Positions 1 to 6,618 of a stretch of DNA of 10,943 nucleotides are shown piece by piece. Origin of the DNA: Rhodobacter sp. (GTDB lineage Bacteria; Pseudomonadota; Alphaproteobacteria; Rhodobacterales; Rhodobacteraceae); the NCBI GenBank assembly GCA_027482795.1, contig JAIXVS010000152.1, positions 1 through 10,943 on the forward strand, in the 5' to 3' direction. A program made the translations under genes and the position numbers. Positions within the stretch are counted from its first letter, which is position 1. Each line of letters opens with the position of its first letter. Below the pieces are notes generated by a model. The model was given only the letters and a program-made list of their open reading frames with translations, was not told the origin of the DNA and did not search any database.

Positions 1-725
1 ATATCCGACATGGCCGACAGCGGGCCACCCGAAGGTTCCAGCCGTGATGCGACGATGCGCATATTCGTGGGCAAATCGCGCAGCGATTCAACCGCCGCCA
101 TCAAATCAACCTGTGCAGACTTGATGGCCTGCAACCCCTTTTTGATGCGGTCAATATCGGTAAAATAGCCTTTTAGCTTTGGCGACAGGGCTGCCGAGCG
201 CGCGCGAAACTCGCCCATAAGCGCCGCCGTCTGAAACGCCTCATAATTGGGGTAGCCCATTGCGGCCAACTCGCCCAAAAGGCGCACCTCGCTATCGTCG
301 ACATTCAGCGATTCGCCCTGTTCGGCGGCGGATATGCCGCGATACATGTCCTTGATCTGCGCAAAAAGCGGCGAGGTAGGCTTGATCCGTATGGATAAAT
401 AACCATCCGCCGTTGGTAGCACCATCGCCAAAACCCAGTATCCGCGGCCTTCGGCAGTTTTGTTGCGCACATAAGCCACGGCGACCGAGTTCGCCTCAAT
501 CCGCCCCCACATCACCCTAAAAATGGCGCGCGGCGTATCATAATTGCGCACAATGCGGTGCGGCGCACCCAAAAGCTGGGCCCATTCAAAACCTGAAATC
601 GCCTGAAAGACCGAATTGCCGGCCTTTATGATGCCCCGTTTATCGGTGCGTGAATAAAACAGCTGCGATGTTTCAAATGGCACATCGGCAAGGGTCGATT
701 TCGTTTGGTCAAGAAGTTCCGCCAT
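1..725 (-). CDS. Aer-like PAS-domain chemoreceptor/signalling protein (partial, N-terminal 241 residues)
   Basis: The minus-strand frame stays open from an ATG at 723-725 to the left edge, so the C-terminus is missing. An AGGG Shine-Dalgarno lies five bases before the ATG. Residues about 20-120 form a PAS domain of the Aer type: FYSRTDKRGIIKAGNSVF, then GAPHRIVRNYDTPRAIF (His56, Arg60, Asp63, Pro65), Trp73 and a YWVLAMVLP strand near 96-104. In Aer this fold binds FAD and senses redox or oxygen, and a similar role is an inference here. Residues 180-241 are helical, with a KGLQAIKSAQVDLMAAVESL stretch and a TNMRIVASRLEPSGGP segment that I recognise from soluble PAS receptors of this family. 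No membrane helix is visible, so it is probably cytoplasmic. Whether a methyl-accepting signalling domain follows cannot be seen. The PAS assignment is firm; the chemotaxis role is less certain. Confidence 0.75.
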   Translation of the reverse strand, partial: MAELLDQTKSTLADVPFETSQLFYSRTDKRGIIKAGNSVFQAISGFEWAQLLGAPHRIVRNYDTPRAIFRVMWGRIEANSVAVAYVRNKTAEGRGYWVLAMVLPTADGYLSIRIKPTSPLFAQIKDMYRGISAAEQGESLNVDDSEVRLLGELAAMGYPNYEAFQTAALMGEFRARSAALSPKLKGYFTDIDRIKKGLQAIKSAQVDLMAAVESLRDLPTNMRIVASRLEPSGGPLSAMSD

Positions 726-825
726 GGCTGCCCTGCATATTGATCCTGCCCCCACCATAGGCCGCTTGCATTACCAGAAGGTAAACCGAAGCCGCCGCAG
801 TTTCGCAGTGCCCCATGCCAATATG

Positions 826-840
826 CGACATTTTATGTCG
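826..840. promoter_or_regulatory. Palindrome CGACAT-TTT-ATGTCG, possible operator
   Basis: The two 6-bp arms are perfect inverted copies around a TTT centre, about 55 bp before the GMC start codon. The right arm runs directly into the 9-bp direct repeat. Size and position suit a dimeric repressor or activator site, but no known consensus is matched, so the function is inference. Confidence 0.35.
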
Positions 841-856
841 GGCAAGATCGGGCAAG
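838..856 (+). repeat. Tandem direct repeat TCGGGCAAG x2 with 10-bp period
   Basis: TCGGGCAAG occurs at 838-846 and again, without mismatch, at 848-856, with one base between. The start-to-start distance of 10 bp is close to one helical turn, so a protein could meet both copies on the same face of the DNA. It lies 39-57 bp before the GMC start codon and overlaps the right arm of the palindrome at 826-840. Confidence 0.5.
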
Positions 857-864
857 CCAGCCAT

Positions 865-880
865 CCAACGCTAGGGTTGG
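865..880 (+). promoter_or_regulatory. Short inverted repeat CCAAC...GTTGG before the GMC ribosome binding site
   Basis: A 5-bp stem with a 6-base loop lies immediately upstream of the CAGGAGAG Shine-Dalgarno at 882-889. If present in the mRNA leader it could influence ribosome access, but the stem is short and may be chance. Confidence 0.2.
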
Positions 881-894
881 CGCAGGAGAGTGGC

Positions 895-2517
895 ATGAAT
901 TTTCAACCAGATTACATTATCGTCGGCGCGGGCAGCGCGGGCAGCGTTTTGGCAAACCGCCTGACGGAAAGCGGCGCGCATAAGGTCGTTTTGATCGAAG
1001 CAGGCGGCAGCGATGCGCGGTTTTTTATCCATATGCCACTGGGCTATGGCAAGCTGTTTTATAACCCTTCCGTCAATTGGATGTATCAAACCGAACCTGA
1101 TGATGGCCTTGCAGGACAACGCGATTATTGGCCGCGCGGTAAGGTGCTGGGCGGCTCGTCCTCGATCAATGCTATGGTCTATATTCGCGGCCACCGCGCC
1201 GATTATGACGAATGGGGCAAAACGGCGCAGGGCTGGGGGTGGGATACCTGCCTAAATGCCTACAAATCGATGGAAGATACCGAAGCTGGCGCAGATGACT
1301 TTCGTGGCGCTGGCGGGCCTTTGTTTATCAGCGCCAATAAAAAGGGGCTGCATCCGCTCGTCGGCAGCTATATCGCCGCGTGCCAGTCCGCTGGCCTGCC
1401 CCATAACCCCGATTTTAATGGCGCAAGCCAAGAAGGCGCGGGCATCTACCAAATGACCATCAAATCCGCGCGGCGCAATTCGGCGGCGCGGGCGTTTTTA
1501 ACCCCCGCCAAGGGGCGCAAAAACCTGCACATCATCACCCGCGCACAGGTGACCCGCGTGCTGATGGAAGGTCGCCGCGCGGTGGGGGTGGAATATGTGC
1601 AAGGCGGGCAGACACATCAATTGCGCTGCAACGCCGAAGTCATCCTTTCAGGCGGGGCCATCAACAGCCCGCAGCTTTTGCAACTGTCGGGCATTGGCAA
1701 GGGCGCAGATTTGGCCGCATTGGGCCTGCCCGTTGTGCTGGATAACCCCAATGTCGGCGCGCATCTGTCCGATCATCAGGGGCTAAATTACACATGGGAA
1801 ATGAACGTGCCCACCTATAACGCCATTTTGCGCCCGTGGTGGGGCAAGGCGATTGTGGGCGCGCAATATCTGCTCACAGGTGGCGGCCCGCTGGCCAAAT
1901 CCATCAACCACGCGGGCGGTTTTTTCCGCACGCGCCCAGATTTAGACCGCCCGAATATGCAACTGTATTTTCAGGCCTTTTCCACCCTAATGCCCAAGGC
2001 GGGCGAGCGTCCCTTGCTGACCCCCGATCCGTTCAATGGCTTGTCCATTGGCCTATCAAACTGCCGCCCCACCTCGCGCGGGGATATTCGGCTGGCCTCA
2101 CCCGACCCGCTGGCGCACCCCATCATCACCGCCAATGCCTATTCCACCAATCACGATGTAACCGAAATGCTAGAGGCGGTGAAATTTCTGCGCAAAATAG
2201 CCGCCCAGCCCGCCATGGCCCGCGTGATTAAGGCCGAACTGCGGCCCGGCCCTGCGGTGACGCGCGACGAAGACATCATCGCCGATTTTCGCCAGCGGTC
2301 GGGCACGGTCTATCATCCGTCCTGCACCGCGCGTATGGGCGATGATGCCGCCACATCGGTGGTCGATGCCCGCCTGCGCGTGCACGGGGTGCAAGGCCTG
2401 CGCGTGATCGACGCATCGGCCTTTCCAAACCTTATCGCAGGCAACACAAATGCCCCGTCAATGATGATCGGCTGGCGCGGGGCAGAGTTGATTTTGGAAG
2501 ACGCGCGGGCGCGCTAA
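895..2517 (+). CDS. GMC-family FAD oxidoreductase (choline/alcohol dehydrogenase type)
   Basis: This 540-residue protein is of normal length for a bacterial GMC enzyme, which oxidises an alcohol through bound FAD. The ADP-binding loop GAGSAG is at residues 11-16, ending in the acidic LIEAGG at 33-38. GMC signature 1 (GKVLGGSSSINAM) is at 82-94 and signature 2 (GAINSPQLLQLSGIG) at 254-268. The active-site pair is probably His474 (VYHPSCTARMG) and Asn519 (GNTNAPSMMIG). No signal peptide or membrane segment is seen, so it should be cytoplasmic. The start at 895 follows CAGGAGAG with good spacing, and the FAD motif begins a few residues later. An in-frame ATG at 724 would add 57 residues unlike the family. 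The substrate cannot be read from sequence: no betaine aldehyde dehydrogenase or choline transporter lies beside it, so choline is only one option. The stop is 4 bp from that of the convergent sulfotransferase. Confidence 0.93.
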   Translation: MNFQPDYIIVGAGSAGSVLANRLTESGAHKVVLIEAGGSDARFFIHMPLGYGKLFYNPSVNWMYQTEPDDGLAGQRDYWPRGKVLGGSSSINAMVYIRGHRADYDEWGKTAQGWGWDTCLNAYKSMEDTEAGADDFRGAGGPLFISANKKGLHPLVGSYIAACQSAGLPHNPDFNGASQEGAGIYQMTIKSARRNSAARAFLTPAKGRKNLHIITRAQVTRVLMEGRRAVGVEYVQGGQTHQLRCNAEVILSGGAINSPQLLQLSGIGKGADLAALGLPVVLDNPNVGAHLSDHQGLNYTWEMNVPTYNAILRPWWGKAIVGAQYLLTGGGPLAKSINHAGGFFRTRPDLDRPNMQLYFQAFSTLMPKAGERPLLTPDPFNGLSIGLSNCRPTSRGDIRLASPDPLAHPIITANAYSTNHDVTEMLEAVKFLRKIAAQPAMARVIKAELRPGPAVTRDEDIIADFRQRSGTVYHPSCTARMGDDAATSVVDARLRVHGVQGLRVIDASAFPNLIAGNTNAPSMMIGWRGAELILEDARAR

Positions 2518-2521
2518 GGCT

Positions 2522-3340
2522 TTAGTCCCCCAGTTTCGCGTGCACTTCGGCCAAATCCACCGCGCCAATGGGCATTTTGTTGGCGGGGTTTTCAAAGTCG
2601 TATTTGAACAGTTGGAAATCGCGTTTGTAGATTTCCCACATCAGATGCATCGACAGATCGTCAAAGTAATCTTCCACCGGATGTGCGCGTTCTGGCCCGT
2701 GGCCCGAACTTTCGTTGAACCGCGGAATTTTTGCCAGATCAACCTTATGCTTTTGCGGGGTTTTGTCTAAAACCACCTGCATCCCTTCGTTAAACTTTTC
2801 GGTAAAGAAAATATGGTCATACCGCCCGCCGTTCACCACAAAGGTCGATACATGCCCCGCCATGGCTGACCAGTGAATATCGGGGTCCATCGGTTTGCGA
2901 TAGCGGATGGTATCGCGCACGAACAAAAGGAAACGGCGAAAGCTGGCAATCTGGTCAAACTCGGCTTTGCCATCATCCCCGCCCACCTGCACGCCGTATT
3001 TGGCAATCAGCAGCGGCACTAGGTTGCCGCGATAGCGTTTGCCATTGCGCTGAACCCCGCAGATTTTGTCGAAAAAGCTGGACAGAATGCGCGTGTAAGG
3101 GTTGCGCACACAGGTAAAGGCAAAGGATGCGTGCGTTTGCGCGTTCTTTTCAATCAGCGGTTGGCTGGCCTCCATCGACCATTTATGCATTCCCGCTTGG
3201 GCATCATGGATGTCGCCATCAAAAAACTGGCCGTTGTCGGAATAATACATAATCTGACCAATGGTCGAGCAGGCGCATTTGGGCACCACGCGGTAGACCA
3301 TGCTTTCAGACGTGGTCATCCATGTTCCAGGGAAAGGCAT
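2522..3340 (-). CDS. Sulfotransferase family 2-like protein
   Basis: A 272-residue cytosolic-type sulfotransferase, expected to move sulfate from PAPS to a hydroxyl or amine of an acceptor, probably a sugar. The 5'-phosphosulfate loop is PKCACSTIG at residues 20-28, close to the PK-x-ACS/T form of carbohydrate sulfotransferases. The 3'-phosphate site is RNPYTRILSSFF at 79-90, with Arg79 and Ser87 as binding residues. No signal peptide or transmembrane helix is visible. The ATG at 3340 follows GGAG with six bases between. The frame is open to 3490, but the added 50 residues have no family resemblance and would overlap the start of the divergent glycosyltransferase gene, so they are rejected. 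The acceptor is not visible, but the GT14 gene diverging 134 bp away suggests a glycan. Ends 4 bp from the GMC stop, with no room for an independent terminator. Confidence 0.87.
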   Translation of the reverse strand: MPFPGTWMTTSESMVYRVVPKCACSTIGQIMYYSDNGQFFDGDIHDAQAGMHKWSMEASQPLIEKNAQTHASFAFTCVRNPYTRILSSFFDKICGVQRNGKRYRGNLVPLLIAKYGVQVGGDDGKAEFDQIASFRRFLLFVRDTIRYRKPMDPDIHWSAMAGHVSTFVVNGGRYDHIFFTEKFNEGMQVVLDKTPQKHKVDLAKIPRFNESSGHGPERAHPVEDYFDDLSMHLMWEIYKRDFQLFKYDFENPANKMPIGAVDLAEVHAKLGD

Positions 3341-3474
3341 TGTTAACTCCGATATGGGCAAACTGATGTATCTTGGCGAACTTGCAGATAAATCGCAAAG
3401 AAACTCTGTCTTTTCAATGCGCTTTGGCGCTATTTTGGAAACAATCGACGTAAACATCAGGTTAACAGGCCAAA
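3341..3474. promoter_or_regulatory. Divergent intergenic region between the sulfotransferase and GT14 genes
   Basis: These 134 bp are more AT-rich than the flanking genes and lie between two divergent starts, so promoters in both directions are expected. On the minus strand a weak TTGAAA with a 17-base spacer to GATTTA can be read, too poor to call. The 7-mer GTTAACA appears just upstream of each start codon when read in the sense of each gene (3342-3348 minus, 3461-3467 plus). The minus-strand copy adjoins the GGAG ribosome site. No other structure stands out. Confidence 0.45.
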
Positions 3475-5052
3475 ATGGCGCGAATCGCATATATTCTTTT
3501 GTGTCACAAAGACCCCGCAGGCATCATCGCGCAGGCCCAGCGGCTGACCGAGGCGGGCGATTTTGTCGCCATCCACTTTGACGGGCGGGCCAAGGCGGGT
3601 GATTTTGCCCAAATCACCACCGCGCTAAAGGGCAACCCAAGTGTTGTCTTTACCAAACGCCGCATCAAATGCGGTTGGGGCGAATGGAGCCTTGTCGAAG
3701 CCACGCTACAGGCTGTGAAAGCCGCCGTGCACCATTTTCCCTCTGCCAGCCATTTCTACATGCTGTCGGGCGATTGTATGCCCATCAAATCGGCGCGCCA
3801 TGTGCATGAATTTTTAGACCGCGAGGATGTCGATTACATTGAAAGCTTTGACTTTTTTGCATCCGATTGGATCAAGGTCGGGCTTAAGGAAGACCGTCTG
3901 ATCTACCGCCACTGGTTTAACGAGCGCACCCATAAATCGCTGTTCTACGCCTCGATGAACCTGCAAAAGCGCCTTGGACTACAGCGCAAGATTCCCGCCG
4001 ATATTGCCATGCAAATTGGCAGCCAATGGTGGTGCCTGCGGCGACGCACGATTGAATGGCTTTTGGATTTCATCAAAAAGCGCCGCGATGTGATGCGGTT
4101 TTTCCGCACCACGTGGATTCCAGATGAGACGTTCTTTCAAACGCTTGTCCGCCACCTTGTGCCCGATCACGAGGTGCGCACCCGCACGCTGACCTTCTTA
4201 CTGTTCACCGATTACGGAATGCCCGTGGTGTTCTACAATGACCACTACGATTTGCTTTTGTCGCAAGACTATCTGTTCGCCCGCAAGATCAGCCCCATGG
4301 CCAGCGATTTGAAAACCCGCCTTGGCGCGCTGTATGGCAATGATCAGCAAAGTTTCGCCATCTCGAACGAAGGCAAGTCACTGTTTAAGTTTCTAACAGC
4401 GCGGGGCCGCATTGGCCGCCGCTTTGCGCCGCGTTTTTGGGAAACAGATCAAAGCCTTGGGCGCGATTACAGCCTGATGATTGTGACGTGTAAGAAATGG
4501 CATATCGCCAAGCGGCTTTTGGGGCGTATTCGCAGTGCAACATCGATCCCGTCGATTGAATATCTGTTCAACGAAGCCTCAACCGAATTGCCCGATTTGG
4601 GCGGCATCCAAACCACGCTAGACAAACGCACCCGCCACCGCCGCGCCTTGGTGCAGATGCTGTTTGCAAATTGGCACAGCGATAAGCTGGTGATCTGCAT
4701 CGATCCCGCCAATGTGGACCTGATCAAGGACTTTTACAGTGATGCAGGCACAACACGGCTGTTGGAAATTGAATGCGAATTTACCGACGACTATCTGATT
4801 GGCCACGCCAAACGCGTGGGCCTTGCCACCGATAGAACGCCGCCTGAAACACTGGCGCGGTTGCTGCCGACCATTCGCTATGATGTGCGCTTTGAATCTG
4901 ACCAGATCAAAGAGGTTGGCTTTGATCAACATTACAAATTGCGCCAATCTGGCCGAGCCGATGAAAACGCCCGCGCTTTGGCAGCGTTTTTGGATGTAGA
5001 CTTTGACACCAGCCGCGAGATATTGGCGCTGGATCACCTATTTGTGGACTGA
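3475..5052 (+). CDS. GT14 core-2/I-branching-like glycosyltransferase with DUF5928-type C-terminal domain
   Basis: This 525-residue protein begins MARIAYILLCHKDP, typical of bacterial relatives of beta-1,6-N-acetylglucosaminyltransferases (GT14). The catalytic region spans about residues 2-270: YMLSGDCMPIKS around Asp100, GSQWWCLRRRTIEWLL from Gly182, and WIPDETFFQTL with Glu218, which aligns with the acidic catalytic position of the family. Residues about 300-525 form a second region with alternating strands and helices (YSLMIVTCKKWHIAKRLL, DKLVICIDPANVDLIKDF) that I match to DUF5928, known mostly from Rhodobacteraceae and of unknown function. No signal peptide or membrane helix is seen. The enzyme probably adds a GlcNAc or other branch to an envelope glycan; donor and acceptor are inference. 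The ATG at 3475 has a modest AGG site before it, and the family motif starts at residue 3. The HIT gene starts 2 bp after the stop. A divergent sulfotransferase suggests a sulfated product. Confidence 0.88.
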   Translation: MARIAYILLCHKDPAGIIAQAQRLTEAGDFVAIHFDGRAKAGDFAQITTALKGNPSVVFTKRRIKCGWGEWSLVEATLQAVKAAVHHFPSASHFYMLSGDCMPIKSARHVHEFLDREDVDYIESFDFFASDWIKVGLKEDRLIYRHWFNERTHKSLFYASMNLQKRLGLQRKIPADIAMQIGSQWWCLRRRTIEWLLDFIKKRRDVMRFFRTTWIPDETFFQTLVRHLVPDHEVRTRTLTFLLFTDYGMPVVFYNDHYDLLLSQDYLFARKISPMASDLKTRLGALYGNDQQSFAISNEGKSLFKFLTARGRIGRRFAPRFWETDQSLGRDYSLMIVTCKKWHIAKRLLGRIRSATSIPSIEYLFNEASTELPDLGGIQTTLDKRTRHRRALVQMLFANWHSDKLVICIDPANVDLIKDFYSDAGTTRLLEIECEFTDDYLIGHAKRVGLATDRTPPETLARLLPTIRYDVRFESDQIKEVGFDQHYKLRQSGRADENARALAAFLDVDFDTSREILALDHLFVD

Positions 5053-5054
5053 CC

Positions 5055-5423
5055 ATGCAAAAAACCTATGACCCGAATAACATCTTCGCCCGCATCCTGC
5101 GCGGTGAAATTCCCAATAAAACCGTGCTGGACACGGACCATACCCTTGTGTTTCATGACATAAACCCCGCCGCCCCTGTGCATGTTTTGGCCATTCCCAA
5201 GGGTGCCTATGTCGATTTTTCCGATTTTGCCGCCAATGCCAGCGCGGCGGAAATCGTCGATTTCCACCGTGCCTGTGCAAAGGTTTGCGATATGCTGGGG
5301 CTAGAGGCGCAGGGTTACCGCTGCATCACCAATGCAGGCGCGCACGGGATGCAAGAAGTGCCGCATTACCATTTGCATATCATCGGCGGGCGCGTGCTGG
5401 GGCGGCTGGTTGAACCTGCCTGA
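5055..5423 (+). CDS. HIT (histidine triad) family nucleotide-binding protein
   Basis: This 122-residue protein has the full length of an HinT-type enzyme, which hydrolyses nucleoside phosphoramidates and related AMP adducts. The histidine triad is VPHYHLHIIGGR with His104, His106 and His108; the central His106 is the expected nucleophile. The N-terminus NNIFARILRGEIPNKTV aligns with the usual start of the fold but lacks the zinc-binding cysteines of the CIFCKI form. HDINPAAPVHVLAIPK is the conserved middle strand region. It starts 2 bp after the GT14 stop, so the two genes are surely co-transcribed and probably coupled in translation. Whether it serves the glycan pathway, for example by handling nucleotide by-products, or is only co-located is unknown. 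It converges on the ydeI-like gene 56 bp further on. Confidence 0.93.
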   Translation: MQKTYDPNNIFARILRGEIPNKTVLDTDHTLVFHDINPAAPVHVLAIPKGAYVDFSDFAANASAAEIVDFHRACAKVCDMLGLEAQGYRCITNAGAHGMQEVPHYHLHIIGGRVLGRLVEPA

Positions 5424-5479
5424 GGCTGCGATTGCCGAAAAGGTGCCGGCTCGCGCAGGTATTTGGGCCAAAATGAAAG
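5424..5479. repeat. Convergent spacer with a GGTATTTGGGCCAAAATGAAA motif
   Basis: Between the HIT stop and the convergent ydeI-like stop, positions 5457-5477 resemble the sequence at 9610-9631 (GGGATATTTG followed by an A-rich, GA-rich stretch). Sequences of this look recur in intergenic DNA of Rhodobacteraceae as I recall them. No strong hairpin with a T-run was found here, so termination of the two convergent units is unexplained. Confidence 0.3.
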
Positions 5480-6055
5480 TCAGCGGCGAAAGGGTTTGGG
5501 ACGCAGGCCCTGCGCTGCGCTGCCCACCACATCGGCAATCCGTGCGGCGCGGGTGGGGGCGGTTTTGGCGGTTTTGATCCATTCCAGCGTGCCGCGTTTG
5601 ACAGATTTCGGATAGGCGTCATAGGCGGGGCGCGCCGCGCCTAAGGCTGCGATCAGATCATCAGGGGCGATCAGCGCATCGACATCGTTCAAAAAATCCC
5701 ACATGCCATTTGCCAGTGCTGCGGCAATCTTGGCCTCGCCCGCCGGTGTCATTGCGCCTGATGCGCGGGCGCGCTGAACGTGGGCCTTATTGATAGCTGA
5801 CCAGCCCGATTTGACATTGCGCGGGGCAATCAAAATCATGCTGCGATCGGCGTCCAGCGCGCGGGTCATACTGTCAATCCAGCCCCAGCACAGCAGTTCT
5901 TCGACCTGCTGTTCATAGGCCAGATAGTCTGGGTGGTGGCGCTTATATGTGGCCAGCCATTGGCTGGGGGCGCTGGCATGGTTTTCCGCCAGCCACGCGC
6001 GCAACTCGGCGCGGGCGCGGATGGTGAGAATGGGCGTGTCAGCGGCGGCTGGCAT
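5480..6055 (-). CDS. YdeI/OmpD-associated (OmdA) family protein, copy 1
   Basis: A 191-residue protein of the YdeI/OmdA family, which is linked in enterobacteria to resistance against antimicrobial peptides and OmpD, though its molecular activity is unclear. The family core is visible as LLCWGWIDSM near residues 54-63, then APRNVKSGWSAINKAHV and GAMTPAGEAKI. The C-terminal half carries AYPKSVKRGTLEWIKTAKT and a basic end (RPKPFRR), the usual OmdA region. No signal peptide or membrane segment is seen, so it is cytoplasmic. Its ATG at 6053-6055 shares one base with the stop of the upstream paralogue (TGATG), and the nearest purine-rich site is far upstream, so translation by re-initiation is likely. 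It is last in the polA operon. Identity to the paralogue is low outside the core, so the duplication is old. Confidence 0.85.
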   Translation of the reverse strand: MPAAADTPILTIRARAELRAWLAENHASAPSQWLATYKRHHPDYLAYEQQVEELLCWGWIDSMTRALDADRSMILIAPRNVKSGWSAINKAHVQRARASGAMTPAGEAKIAAALANGMWDFLNDVDALIAPDDLIAALGAARPAYDAYPKSVKRGTLEWIKTAKTAPTRAARIADVVGSAAQGLRPKPFRR

Positions 6056-6618
6056 CAGATGATTGTTTTCCCCTGTTCAAGCTTTGCGATGAATTCCGCC
6101 ATCCTTTTGGCGCGGGTGTCATCGCGCTTTGCCGAAGTAAGGCGATAGTAAATCGCAAAGCGGTTCGCGGCGTTTAGCCGATCTAGCCCCATTTGCGCGG
6201 CAGGGTTCTGCGCGACAAGCGCCAGAAAATCAGTCGGTATTTCTGCGCCTTTACCACCCGAATAGGCCGCATCCCATGCGCCATTCGCGCGGGCAATCTC
6301 CACTTGCGTCATCCCGCGCGGGGTCATCCGCCCCTCTGCGATCAGCTTTTCAACATGGCCCACGTTCTTTCGGCTCCAAGCGCTGCCTTTGCGGCGCGGG
6401 GTGAATCGTTGGATAAAACTAGTGTCATTATAAGATTTCTTGATCCCATCGATCCAGCCATGCGCCAGTGCCTCGATCACGGCCTGCTCCCACGTGATGG
6501 ATGGCAGGCCGCTCGCCTTTTTGTGCATCAACACCCAAATCTCGCTGGCATCTGGGTTGGCCGCCAGCCAAGCGTTCCATTCGGCAGGGGTGGCAAATAC
6601 GATGGGCTCCACGCTCAA
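6055..6618 (-). CDS. YdeI/OmpD-associated (OmdA) family protein, copy 2, TTG start
   Basis: A 187-residue paralogue of the gene just downstream. It has the family core in a more standard form: IEALAHGWIDGIKKSYND, RFTPRRKGSAWSRKNVGHV and GRMTPRG. The C-terminal part, with LDRLNAANRFAIYYRLTSAK followed by TRAKRMAEFIAKLEQGK, is the usual helical end of the family. No ATG lies near the expected start. The candidates are TTG at 6616-6618, which overlaps the polA TGA by two bases (TTGA), and GTG at 6610-6612, two codons later. TTG fits the coupling pattern; GTG cannot be excluded. There is no strong Shine-Dalgarno, so expression probably depends on ribosomes finishing polA. Function unknown; cytoplasmic. 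Confidence 0.83.
   Translation of the reverse strand: MSVEPIVFATPAEWNAWLAANPDASEIWVLMHKKASGLPSITWEQAVIEALAHGWIDGIKKSYNDTSFIQRFTPRRKGSAWSRKNVGHVEKLIAEGRMTPRGMTQVEIARANGAWDAAYSGGKGAEIPTDFLALVAQNPAAQMGLDRLNAANRFAIYYRLTSAKRDDTRAKRMAEFIAKLEQGKTII

Larger units (their letters stand above)
726..894. promoter_or_regulatory. Divergent intergenic region between the PAS gene and the GMC gene
   Basis: These 169 bp separate two divergent start codons and must hold the promoters of both genes unless transcription enters from elsewhere. The plus-strand frame is open across it, but the translation resembles no protein and the GMC homology starts only at 895. It contains a 6-bp palindrome at 826-840, a 9-bp direct repeat at 838-856 and a short inverted repeat at 865-880, listed separately. 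I see no convincing -35/-10 pair. The Shine-Dalgarno CAGGAGAG at 882-889 belongs to the GMC gene. Confidence 0.55.

Noticed and set aside
724..894. Upstream extension of the GMC reading frame to an ATG at 724
   Set aside because: The 57 added residues have no family resemblance and overlap the start codon of the divergent PAS gene. A strong CAGGAGAG site sits before the ATG at 895, where the FAD motif begins.
3362..3420. Possible sigma-70 promoter (TTGAAA, 17 bases, GATTTA) for the sulfotransferase
   Set aside because: The -10 hexamer matches only two of six positions, so it was not listed as a promoter.
3341..3490. Upstream extension of the sulfotransferase frame to 3490
   Set aside because: It would overlap the GT14 start, has no Shine-Dalgarno as good as the GGAG before 3340, and the added residues do not look like a signal peptide or family sequence.
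4618..5037. Minus-strand reading frame of 139 residues opposite the GT14 C-terminal domain
   Set aside because: It is a shadow of the conserved GT14/DUF5928 frame, without a plausible start region or domain.
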